The position numbers were made by a program, and so were the translations under genes. 64,000 nt of DNA. Source: Rhytidiadelphus loreus (lineage: Eukaryota; Streptophyta; Bryopsida; Hypnales; Hylocomiaceae). Under the pieces are notes generated by a model. It saw nothing but the letters and a program-made list of their open reading frames with translations. It was not told the origin of the DNA and searched no databases. Below are positions 35,829 through 46,800 of this stretch, in pieces. How positions within the stretch are numbered: position 1 is the stretch's first letter; each line of letters opens with the position of its first letter. Where the stretch lies: NCBI GenBank assembly GCA_947034895.1, contig OX344765.1:35655001-35719000 (forward strand), read 5' to 3'.

Positions 35829-36566
35829 TCATGGTTTTCTTTGAATATCAGGATTATCTTTACACTCCGCAGCACGATGACCTTTTTGTTCACAATAAAA
35901 GCATCTCCCACCTTTCTTCAATTCCACAACTTTCTCACCACCAATCTTTCTCCCGTTTGTAAACTGAATGAAACTTTTTTTTCTACCACTCTCATTGATC
36001 AAATCACTCAAATCTTCCACCTTTCTCTGCCTCTTCGACGTCTTGTGACTAGATTCACCAATTGTCATTGCAGCTTGAGCCAACCTTTGAGTATCATATG
36101 CAGTCATTCTTTCACTCAAACCAAGCTTTCTCTCATTTTGTTTCTCGAAATGGTAACCACGGTCTAATCTAATATGGTCTGTAGTGGTAGTAGTCCTAAC
36201 AATGTTTCGAGACTCATGTGCCCAAAGCTCTTGGGAAGCAATTGGCAACAAGTGATCAGCTTCTTTCTCGCCAGGAGCTTCGTATCCTGACAGTGCAATT
36301 TCCTTGTCGTCTTCGTAACTCATTCGAAGTGACTTGATGAACTTCTCCCACGACGATTTCTCTTTGCCAGCGGCTTCAATTGTCTTGGCAGCCTTAAGCC
36401 AATGCTCATAAACTGCATATTCAATGTCAGATCTCTTGTTCTTTAGCCTGGCGACAGTAGACTTGAGTTCATGAACTGCAGCACTGCCTTCTACTATGTG
36501 GGTGGCAATCCGATGCACCAATGCTTGTAAATTCTCTTGCTCGGCATCGCTCATTTCTTGTGTCAT
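35829..36566 (-). CDS. Solitary gag-like CCHC zinc-knuckle protein (245 aa)
   Basis: This is a single uninterrupted frame starting at ATG 36564-36566. The N-terminal 100 residues are predicted mostly helical and charged (AVHELKSTVARLKNKRSDIE, EHWLKAAKTIEAAGKEKSSW). The middle is hydrophilic. The C-terminus has a basic stretch followed by one zinc knuckle, C222-x2-C225-x4-H230-x4-C235 (CFYCEQKGHRAAEC), ten residues before the end. CCHC knuckles of this kind bind nucleic acid and are typical of retrotransposon gag proteins. No protease, integrase or reverse transcriptase lies on either side and I see no flanking long terminal repeats. It may be a remnant, a non-autonomous element or a host gene derived from gag. 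It is clearly GC-richer than its flanks, and its frame is free of stops. Confidence 0.65.
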   Translation of the reverse strand: MTQEMSDAEQENLQALVHRIATHIVEGSAAVHELKSTVARLKNKRSDIEYAVYEHWLKAAKTIEAAGKEKSSWEKFIKSLRMSYEDDKEIALSGYEAPGEKEADHLLPIASQELWAHESRNIVRTTTTTDHIRLDRGYHFEKQNERKLGLSERMTAYDTQRLAQAAMTIGESSHKTSKRQRKVEDLSDLINESGRKKSFIQFTNGRKIGGEKVVELKKGGRCFYCEQKGHRAAECKDNPDIQRKP

Positions 36567-39500
36567 CGTTTTTTCAGAGTAGAAAAGTGAAAGAAAAGTA
36601 CTAGTACAAGTTCTACATTCATGTGAAGAAAGGGTAGTTATACTCTATCTATGGAAGTGGAATGATGCAGGTTGCGAGCTTTCAAACTTTTCTACATACC
36701 CGTTCTCAATTTGTTTCACGGTCTCGTTCAATCCTGCGCCAAAGGCTCATTCAAACTTTTGCATATGTTGATTGATTTCCATCCTGTGCATGATCAGCTT
36801 ATCCAATTTTTTTGTGGAGATTCTCATTTACTCCCAAAGCTGAGGCTCATTTCAATCTTGTGGAGAGGCTCATTCAATCTTGTTTCTAGGCTTGTTCCAG
36901 TCTGTACAATTATACAATAATTAGTTTGGAAACAATTTACTAACATGGTTGTTTATGTTGCCACTAACTAAAGGTAGGCACCCAAAAAGTGCCACTTCTC
37001 ACTACTGGACCTAGTTACTATATTATTAGATTGGTCACCTTAGTATGATCAAATCAAATAAGTCTAATTGAGTACCAAGTAAAGTACACAATGACCTTAT
37101 TGACACAAAATGTTGATACTTGTTCCTATTAGCTTATTCACCTTTTCAATTAAACTTCAAAAAATAACTAGAATGGAGCTTGCAATATGATTCCAAAAGG
37201 ATTTCATTAAGCTGAAAGGTTTTAATTTGATGGTATTAGGGTTTAATTAGCAAGAATGAATGAATGATTAAAAAAACGACACGGATTAAAATAAGATGGA
37301 TGAAATTGTAGCAAAGTTCATATTCAATATAAGAAATAATTGTCTTCAAATTTCACCTTTTTAGTTAAGCTTAAAGGCTTGCTACAACTATAAATAAATT
37401 TGTCAATTTTTAGGCACATGATTTTTTCTTCTAGAGAGACTTCTACCGTTATTGATAATATTGTAAATAATATTACTCTTGAGTTGAACAATAAGATTGA
37501 AATTAATTAGTAAATTCCATTTTATCTATCTCGGGTTTTGCCTTTCATAACATTTAGTAACATGCACTATCATTACCTTGGCTCTACAATAGATGGTGTG
37601 GGATATTCCACAGCCAACAACCTTCATGCCAACTACTAGTGGGCCAAGGCAATGACAATGTATGTTACTAAATGTTATATTGTAGGGTGTTTGAAAGTCA
37701 ATGAGTTTTTATAAAACATTTCTTAGGTTGCAAAGGATCATAAGAAATGGGTTTTTTTAATAGAAGGTTTTTAGGTAATGTAAGAAAGTGGCATTCTTTT
37801 TCACAATTATTGAAAAAAAGTGTTTTAAGAATCATGTTGAATTAAAATTGTAGGAAGTGAGCTTTAAATCTTTGAAACTTCAATTTTCTTTATATAATAT
37901 GACACATGGCAAGTCATTTCTATGTTTTGGGGGCTTTGAAGTAGTACCTTGAAAAAATAGATTGTAACTTAAGTTGTTCTAGTTTTAAGATGAACCAGAG
38001 TTGTTGTTTTCTCTTTAATATAAGACAAGTGTCCTAAAAAATGTGTATTTATATCCAGGATTTTATATATTTTTTCAAGTTGATAGAAAGCATTGATACA
38101 TTGAACTTTATATAACATGTTCAAAATCTTAAAAGTAAAAAATAATAATTTTTTGTTATAAAGATAGAATTTAAAGTAAAAATTAAAATGTGTCCCAAAG
38201 CAAAGTGTATCAATTTAATATTTAACTTAATATTGTTGAACTTGCAATATACCATCCTTTTACAAAACCTAAATTTTGGTTGTCATAAAGATCTCTTTTA
38301 ATATATAAAGATATCAATTTGATTTCAGCAACTTACCTCTTTTTATAGCTTTCTAAAAGATATGACCACAATGACTTCGCAAACTTCCAAAACTTCCTTG
38401 GTCTGTAGTAATCTCTATATGAACACCTTCCACTTTTTGTCATAAATTTCTATCCAATTTTGCTACTAAACTTGTTGAAAACTTCCTATATTCTTTAGAT
38501 CTTTAATGAAATATACTAAAATCATAAATCAAATTCTAATTTTAGTCTACAAGATAGCAAATTTGTGTTGATCTACCTTGGTTCAAACATATAAAATCCA
38601 AAAAACTCCACCTCTAGTATATTTTGACAATCTATTGTAATTTGATCCTAATCCTTCTAGATAAAAATGAACTCAATGAAACTATTCTAAATCTACATCA
38701 GCATGAACCTTCCAACTATGAGGCAACAACTCTATGACTCCCTCAATATTCACAAGTATACTCATTAATAAGAAAAAAGATGATTCTCTCTAGCCTTGGG
38801 GTCTCTTTTTATATCCTCTCCTAATGCCCAGTTGTTGCCTTCTAATTAAAGTGATCTAAAGCAATTGTTAACTCATCTTATTTTAAGATCAACATGAATT
38901 ATATTAACTCTTTACACCTAATTTTGAATTTGTACTACCACTAAGGTCTATGATAACTCATTTTAACTTATCTTGAGCTTGAACTACTATCACACAAGTT
39001 ACAATAAGCTTAACTCACACTAGTCACTCATCTAAAAGTCTTTGAAAGTACATCTTGCACTTTGGACATAAAAATAAAAGTTAAAAAAATTGGATGCGGG
39101 ATTAAATAGTAAAAGGAATTGCCTTGCCATGTTAATAATAAAATAGTAACAGATATTCAAAATTCTTAATCCTTTGAGGACTAGACGTTTAGATTTTGAA
39201 GAACAGATCAAAGTAAACACATCCCAAATACACAAAATGCCTTTTTCATCCATCAATTTTTTTTTGTAGACTCTTGTGTTATTTCTTTAACATTTTTATA
39301 GCATAGATTCTAAAGAATTTAAATTTAAAATATTGTAAAATTCAAACGGCACTAATAGTTTTGGCATCAAAAAGTAATTTTTCAATTGAAAAAATGACCT
39401 TTCAAAAACAACTTGAATAAAAAAGTAAAACAAAAATCTCAAAAATCACTATGATTAGAATTTAACATTTTGAACTCAAAAAAACAAAAATTCTTGTGAA

Positions 39501-40519
39501 AGTCACAAATATTCAAACAAAATCAATTTTAGAAGGAATTTCAATTTCTGACTTCAAATTTAATTGAAAAATATTGGCTAGTGTAGTAGTTTATCAAACC
39601 ACAAAAAAATGATCTAATTATAGATTATATTTTCTAATTGTCATTCAAGGATTTTCATTAAATTATTTTTCTAAATAGAATTTTATCAATATAAATTTAG
39701 AAGTTTGAAAATTTGGGCTATCCCTTGGTTCTTAGAGATTAAAATATAAAAAAATTTACGATTTTAAGCAAATGCTTATTTAGGGCTTTGGGAAGAGGGA
39801 TTCTACTAAAAGACGTAATGTCACATACATACACAATATATCATCTTCAAAAACTTCTTGAACATCCATAGAATGTATTAATAGCAACTAGGGTTTCAAG
39901 TTGTTGTGCATTATTGCAAGGAAGAGACACCAATTTCTATTTTTATTTAAAAAATTTCATCGTCACCAACAAAGGAAGAGACATTGTAAACACAAAAATA
40001 CAATGACTTTTTAATTTAATTACTTTTTGATGATGATGCTGCCACCGCCAACTAAAATTTCAAATTTCAATCTAAGTAAATTTTGTAAAGTTTAAATATC
40101 ATCGATGGAATTAGAACTCAAGTAAAATCCTTTTAGAATATTAGATATATCCACCTTGTGAGTGAGATTCTATCTTAGGTAGATGACTTCTAAAACTTGT
40201 TGTAAAGCTACACAAAACCTTTAAGCCTAGCTCTTCTACACTGTGTATGCGTTTTTTCAATGCATCCTTGTAACTCCAATGAGTGCTATTTGTGAGCCTT
40301 GGAGCATGGCCCTAGGAGATTGGAGCCTGAAATTTGTAAAGTATTTAGAGTATTGTTTGAATTTTAGACCTATGACCATAGTTTAGGAATTTAAGATCTT
40401 TACACTTAGTGAACTTAAGAGAACATGTTGATAGGCTTGAAATAGAGTTGGGATACAAATAGAGTTGACTCCAAATGCTCACCAAACATTTTGTCCATTC
40501 ACCTTGTCTAATTTAATTT

Positions 40520-41000
40520 TCTTCTCAACTATGGCTCCATTACCCCAGATAAACAAAGCCCCCTTGACGGATGGGGGGTAGGACTGTCAAAACTATTTTT
40601 TCAAATACTTTTAATTTTTAATTTTTACTTCAATTTTTTTTGACATGACTCCATCATCCCCTAGAAACATCTCTTAGTATTAAGAGGTCCATAATTGGGG
40701 GTTTGGAGGTTTGGGACTCTCTCAAATTTATTTTATTTTATTTTATTTTATTTTTAATTTTACATTTTGTTTCCACATTTTTTTTTTGGTTTTTTAGTTG
40801 CAAATCCATTACTTTAAGAGGCCCCTTGGGGTTTGGGGGATTTGAGACTTTCTAAATGAAAATTCATTTAAAAAATTCATTTAATTTCATTTCATTTTTT
40901 TGTCTATGTATGTGGACTCCATCACCCTAAGAAAACTTTTTTAACACCAAGAAGCCCCTTCTGGAGTTTAGGGGTTGAGACACTCTAAGACTTTGCACAT
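40520..41000 (+). repeat. Degenerate tandem repeat, about four units of ~110-155 bases
   Basis: Units start near 40525, 40645, 40805 and 40912. Each carries variants of CTCCATCACCCTAG, then AAGAGGCCCCTTGGGGTTTGG, then GGTTTGAGACTCTCTAAA. Unit length varies because of poly-T and TTTTA runs between them. The repeat is non-coding. Confidence 0.55.
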
Positions 41001-41019
41001 GCCATAGGGATGGCGCCTA

Positions 41020-41530
41020 TCGTATGAACCCAAGATCATGAGCCTAGGATCCTAGACTCCTATGTTATCGGTACCTTCTATGGTTATAGGATATTTATGT
41101 TATAGGTGCTTAGATTATAGGTCATCATATTTTTTTGGTTGAAAATTTGAAATAGTACCAAATTGCACTAGAAAAAAATAATTTGGTTAAAAAATGATGA
41201 CAAATCACAAAGTATTTTGCCAAAAACTACAATTGAAAAAAATCTTTGATAAAATTGCTAGATTGTAGATGGAAACATAATTATGGATATGTGATATGTG
41301 CTAATGTGATATTTTCTATCCAATATGCAAATGAATGTTGAAATTTGGATCACAACTATAATATTTTTTATTGCTACTTTGGCACTTCATAAAGAATGAA
41401 AAAGAAAATGCTAATAAAGGTCTCTATTCTATAAGTACCTATGTTATAAGTACCTTCCATGGTTATAGGGTACTTATGTTAAAGACACCTTCAATAGTTG
41501 TAAATTCCTACTTACTTAGGCTCAAGGCTT
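41020..41530 (-). repeat. CTATAACATAGG-type repeat, inverted relative of 15020-15250
   Basis: Read on the minus strand, 41425-41530 matches 15028-15110 and 41020-41110 matches 15174-15250, in the same order. Between the two halves this copy carries about 300 bases (41111-41424) absent from the other, or the other has lost them. Confidence 0.5.
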
Positions 41531-42450
41531 GTAGTCTCACATGCTAGTATCATTGATCTGCTTGTTAGTTTTGTGATTAGTTTTAAATATTTTTAATTTT
41601 TAAGATTTTAGATGTTTGTATATTTTTCTTGTAGAAGCTCTTATATCATTTTTTTTTCTTTCCAGAATAGGTTATTCTAATGATAATTATTGGACATATA
41701 TAGGATTCACTTTACAAAAGAAAGGAACCTTTAAAGCTACAACTAAAATTGAAGCCATGACCAAAATGAGGGAATGAAGCCATGAATAAATTGTCGAAGT
41801 GATGACAAAATGAAGCCACAATGAAAATGATGGAATAAACATAGACAAAAATAATGGAATTACAAAGTTACATGACTAAAATAATAGCCTACAAAGAATT
41901 CAATGTCTTTTCAAATGTGGGAGTTTTTCTAGGGCTCAATTAATTTCCAAATCAAAGGTTGGAATTGTTTGGAAATTATTTTAAAAGATGAAAAAGTTAA
42001 AATAGGTCCAAAATGGCCTTAAACTACCAAGTGATAGAGGTAAGGTACCCACATGGTTGTGAATTCAATCCTTGGTGATGACAAGGTGTGAAATTAGCCT
42101 TTCTTCCTAATAAAAAATCTTTGCAATGTGTTTTTTGAACACACTTGTTTTCAATACAAAACCATTACACTAAAACTTCACCACATGCATACAAATTCTA
42201 ATCATGCCATAAAATTAATTACAATTTCTCATAGTTTGTAAGACTTGCTTTTTATTAGAAGATCATCATATAAGGTAAACTACCCCCATTATGGAATAAA
42301 TAGGAGCAAGTCCATTGTACACAAAATTCTAATGGTATACATTCAAGTTCTAAAATGTACATCACCATTAGGTAAGAATTAAGAGTGTTATGACAAATTC
42401 TACCACTATTACTTCATACCATAAGATAATTGGCTACTTATTTGATTGAA

Positions 42451-42638
42451 TGTGACTTTTATGGAACCTTGTAGTCAATACCAATATGGCTTATAATAGA
42501 TGCATATATGTTACATTAAAGCAAAGAACAACTAAATAGTCACATGTGCCTTTCATGGAAGTATACAATCAATACCAATATGGCTTATTGTAGATGCACA
42601 TATATCAAATTAAAGCAAGAAACAACTAAATCATCACA
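42451..42638 (+). repeat. Tandem duplication, two units of 94 bases
   Basis: Two adjacent units share CAATACCAATATGGCTTAT, TAGATGCA(T/C)ATAT and ACAACTAAAT with the same spacing, and differ by scattered substitutions. The repeat is non-coding. Confidence 0.6.
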
Positions 42639-43875
42639 TGTATATGTTGCAAATTATATTGTACTACTCTCAAGAAATAATGTAAATACACTCATAATAA
42701 CTACTAATACCAATTGAGACTTATTATTATTAAACATAAATTACTTTTATTAGATCTTATTGGCAAGCAAAAGAAGATTCTAGTACACTTTATTATACAT
42801 TATTTAGAATGTATATGAATAAGTTATAAATTTTCAAGGAATTCTCTATAGGTGTACCAAAATTCAATCCTCAACTTCCAAAGGCTCTCATTTTCTAGTT
42901 GTATACATCTCAAACAATCAATAACTAATTTTAGTGATGCTTTTTAATCAAAATGTAAATATGTCTTTTGGGGAGTACCTTAGACAATCTAGAATAGACA
43001 CCAATGCAATTCACGAATAATAACCAATGAAAATGCTAATAAGAACACTCCAGATTGTATTCATTGTCACAATGAATGAAGCAGTTCATCATAAACTCCC
43101 AAGAAAAGTAAAAATAACTTTGAATATTTTATAGACATGATAGAAACAATATATGAAAAAAAATTCTAAGAAATTTTGAACGCATATCTGTAAAATTTTG
43201 TGTAGTCAAAAATACCAACTTCTAAACAAATTAGTTGACTTATTCATATTTTTGGAGAATATATGGACAAAAAGATTCTGCAATTGGATCTACCAAAGAA
43301 ATAATAATGACAAAAAATTATATCATTTGTTTTATGAATGTTCTAGGACGCCTAGACCAAGTACTTTAGGGGTTCAGATACCACACCCAAGTGTGACCCT
43401 TAACCCAAATCATGATAGCCTGGAATTGACTTAGTACACCTATATTCATCGAATATCGTTCATTCTTGTGCCAAAAGTGTCCAAAAAAATGTACGATGAC
43501 TTACGATGACTTGCGAATCCTCTTGCGAAAATTAAGGCACTCTACTATAGTCTTCTACTATGTGAAAAGACTGAAATCAAGGGAGTCTAAGAGCTCGTAA
43601 AACACTTATTTGGAAATACTTCAAGTAGAAGATTATCTTTCCAGATGCCAAATAGTATAGAATAAATAAAATTCAACGCTAAATAGTATGTTTGGTCGCA
43701 ACTTGATTTTACAATAAATTATCTCAACGGGAAACCCAATCTTCGCATTTCCAAATCTAAATAGGCAATTGCTCACGGAGAACTCAGCTTTAGTACGAAT
43801 TCAAAAATGAAGCGTTCGAAGAAAGTGGTTTCTTGAACAGCTAGATAATGATTCGAGCCACATCAATATAAGATG

Positions 43876-46800
43876 TTACCTGCTCCCTGCAGGAATTCTG
43901 TCCTGCAAATACTGCAATAATGCTTTTGTGCCTTTCTCCAGAATTGGTCGTCTTATACTGCATAAGGGTAAAAGAACATGTTGAGAGTCTCACCTCACTC
44001 TGAGGGCCTACTCATATTGGTAGTTTGCAGACAGACCAAACAAGCGAATTACAACAGGACCCAATCTCAAAAACCTCATAATACACGGAGCAAGTCCTGC
44101 AAATTTGAGCATGATAATATGTCCCCAAAGAAAAGAAAGTAACTAACACGAATTTCAAAGATTATTACGAGTGGCACACAAGAATATAGTAAATAATACG
44201 TACCTCCGCAAGGGATTGCCATCTACTTTCAGATGCTTCAAAGAGGGTTCAAGTAGACCCTGCACTCGAACAAAGAGATACTTGTCAAAAATAGCACAAA
44301 CACCAGCAAATGAAAATCCTGAAAATCCTCCTTCCAAAGTTTTAAGGTAAAAACTCAATTCGTCACATACCAATTTAGGCGGAAGCTGTGAAATGTTGTT
44401 GTCGGAGATGTCAAGCGTCTCCAAGCGAGCTAAACAAGTTATCCACTGCATCACGAATCTAATGTGTCACTGAAAGTCACATGAAGCTTACAGATATCGA
44501 AAGCAAGAGCACGGGTTCGAAAACGAATAGCACAGACGTGCTCTATACATCTACTTCTCTACAATCCCAAGAAATGTTGCAGGAGAGTCTCTAATATACC
44601 CTTGCAAACCATAGGTATTCTTGAAAGACAAACTGATGTTGCCAAAATAAGCGTAATGAGTTGCTAAGCGTTTAGCATAGAAAATGTTTGGAATGAAAAC
44701 CTCAGGGATGACACTGATGGAATTTTGGCTGACATCAAGAATGCATAATTTCTGTAAGGACTTCAAGTCTTCTCGGAAATCCTGAAGCTGAGTCCTCCTG
44801 AAATCCAGATTCCAAATAATCAGAAATTCAACAACTGCACCTGCTGAAGTAAATCCTCGGTGATACAGTCCCTCAAAGCAGCTCAGTATTTGCAGACAGG
44901 GTGAAAATTGATGTCACGCTTCTCGATATCGAAAAATTGAATTCACAAATGACTACTCATTACATTTGCTTTTTGAACAACTTCAACGCAACTATTTTAC
45001 TTGCATACACCTGAAATCAATTATATTGCACGGATCACGTAAGTCATCAGAGAGGAGACCTATCATGAATAGCTTCATTTACCTCAGACGAAGTTCTCGC
45101 AAGTTTGGCATCTCCGCTAACGCTGGAGGAGGAGGCAGCCTGGATGGAGTTCCACTCAAATCTAATACAACAAGCTTTGCAACTGCGACAAAGGCTCCTT
45201 CAGGAAACTGTTCCACAGGAAGATGAAATATCATTCATTACTACCAGCCTCGACAAACTAGCTACATATGAAACACTAAAACAGTGCTGCCACAGACCAG
45301 AGAGATTACACTTAACACAGAAAAGACATGCCAGACGATGTGTCCTGCCTTGAAAGAAACTGGAAAATTTAGATATAGATTAGTATACCTCACGAAACGG
45401 GTTGTAAGCAGCGTGCAATTCTTGAAGATTTGGTACGGAGCCTAGCACTGCACCTGGCCACTCTGCAAGCTTATTATTCGATAGGATCAAAACCTGTGTC
45501 ATTAACAAACCTAGAGTCATCATTCCGAGTCCTTCTGGCTCTAAGCATAGAGCACAATTTGAGATCCTGACATAAGAAATTCGTGAAAGGGCTTACTTAC
45601 TAGAATTGACGGCATCATATTTCAGATACTGGATTTATTATCCTAATCGAAAGCATAATATGGGATGCATACTAGATCTTCATTCTCAGTGAGAAAATTT
45701 CCACCTAATTGATAAGATGTTTCTGGGGCTATCTCACCTCCAAAGCTGAGCACATAGAAAGTTCAGTTGGCAATGCCTTGATCTGGTTCTGACTCAGATC
45801 TAGAGTTGTGATGTCAGATGTTTCCCATGCCGCCGGAGGAACCTCAAAAAGTTTTTTCTTTGTTAAAGACAGAATCTGAATATACAACATCAAATTGCCA
45901 ACATTAGAAAGAGTGAGACAATCTAAATGCGAAATACTCTTGGAACCATTCTGGAGCTGTTGTCAGCACTTCAACAGACACCATACTAGCAGAATACATC
46001 CACCATATGGCAGACTAGCTGAAAAAAACGCAGATCATCATGTAAAGGTGGGATGTTAAAACGACTATCATGACCAACAAAAGAGTTCAACGGAATGCCT
46101 GAAGTCATACGAGATAGAATTAAAAATTCAACGATGCACCAGACCCCAAAACAGGCACCTGGCCACGCCAAGTTGACCATTGATACATCACAAGTGTGGA
46201 AATAACAATAATATAGAGCTTACCTTCGAAGCCGAAGCTTGACGAGCTGCATGCACGATTTGGTCAGGTAGACCTATCGTACCGAACACATTTCCTGATG
46301 CTGGCCCCTGCTCATTGGCTTCTGTAAAGAAAAATGTTTAATCTATGTACAAAGCACTTGACAAACTTTAAGTCAAATCAGGTCAGTTTATCTGAGCATC
46401 GAACTTGGCCCTGAACGCATTCAACACCCCCCCTAATAAAAGACGCTATCATATACATGAATACAAATAAAAAAAACAAGTTGCGGAACTGAATCCAATG
46501 TAGAGGCAGAATTTCTTGCCTGTTTCAGCCTCTGTTTCAGGAATTCGAGATTGAAGGTACTTCAGCAAAGCTGGAGTGGGTCCCATGACAAGTGTACTGC
46601 AAGAAGTATACTCCACGCAAATGGATTTAGACGCAAGGCAATAGATGTAGAGATTTCTTGAAAGACGAGAATGCATGAACTGACAAAACTCAGACCAACT
46701 GACATGAAATCACCCTAGCTTGCATTCCAGTTAGACAGCGTACCTTCGAAGGGACCGCATTGGATTACCAACCAGCAATAGCTTACGCAGAGAAGTCATG

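Larger units (their letters stand above)
36567..43875. other. Long AT-rich intergenic region with tandem and dispersed repeats
   Basis: No supportable gene. The first 350 bases (upstream of the gag-like ORF) include repeated 'aggctcattcaatcttg' words at about 36840-36890. Further on are the tandem repeats at 40520-41000 and 42451-42638, the inverted relative of the CTATAACATAGG repeat at 41020-41530, and a possible tRNA-like (SINE-type) remnant at about 42021-42075. The final 400 bases are the 3' flank of the LRR gene. Confidence 0.6.

Noticed and set aside
41735..41860. Repeated 'atgaagcca' and 'gacaaaatga' words considered as a tandem array or CRISPR-like repeat
   Set aside because: Unit lengths and spacers are irregular, the words are simple, and CRISPR arrays are not expected in a plant nuclear genome.
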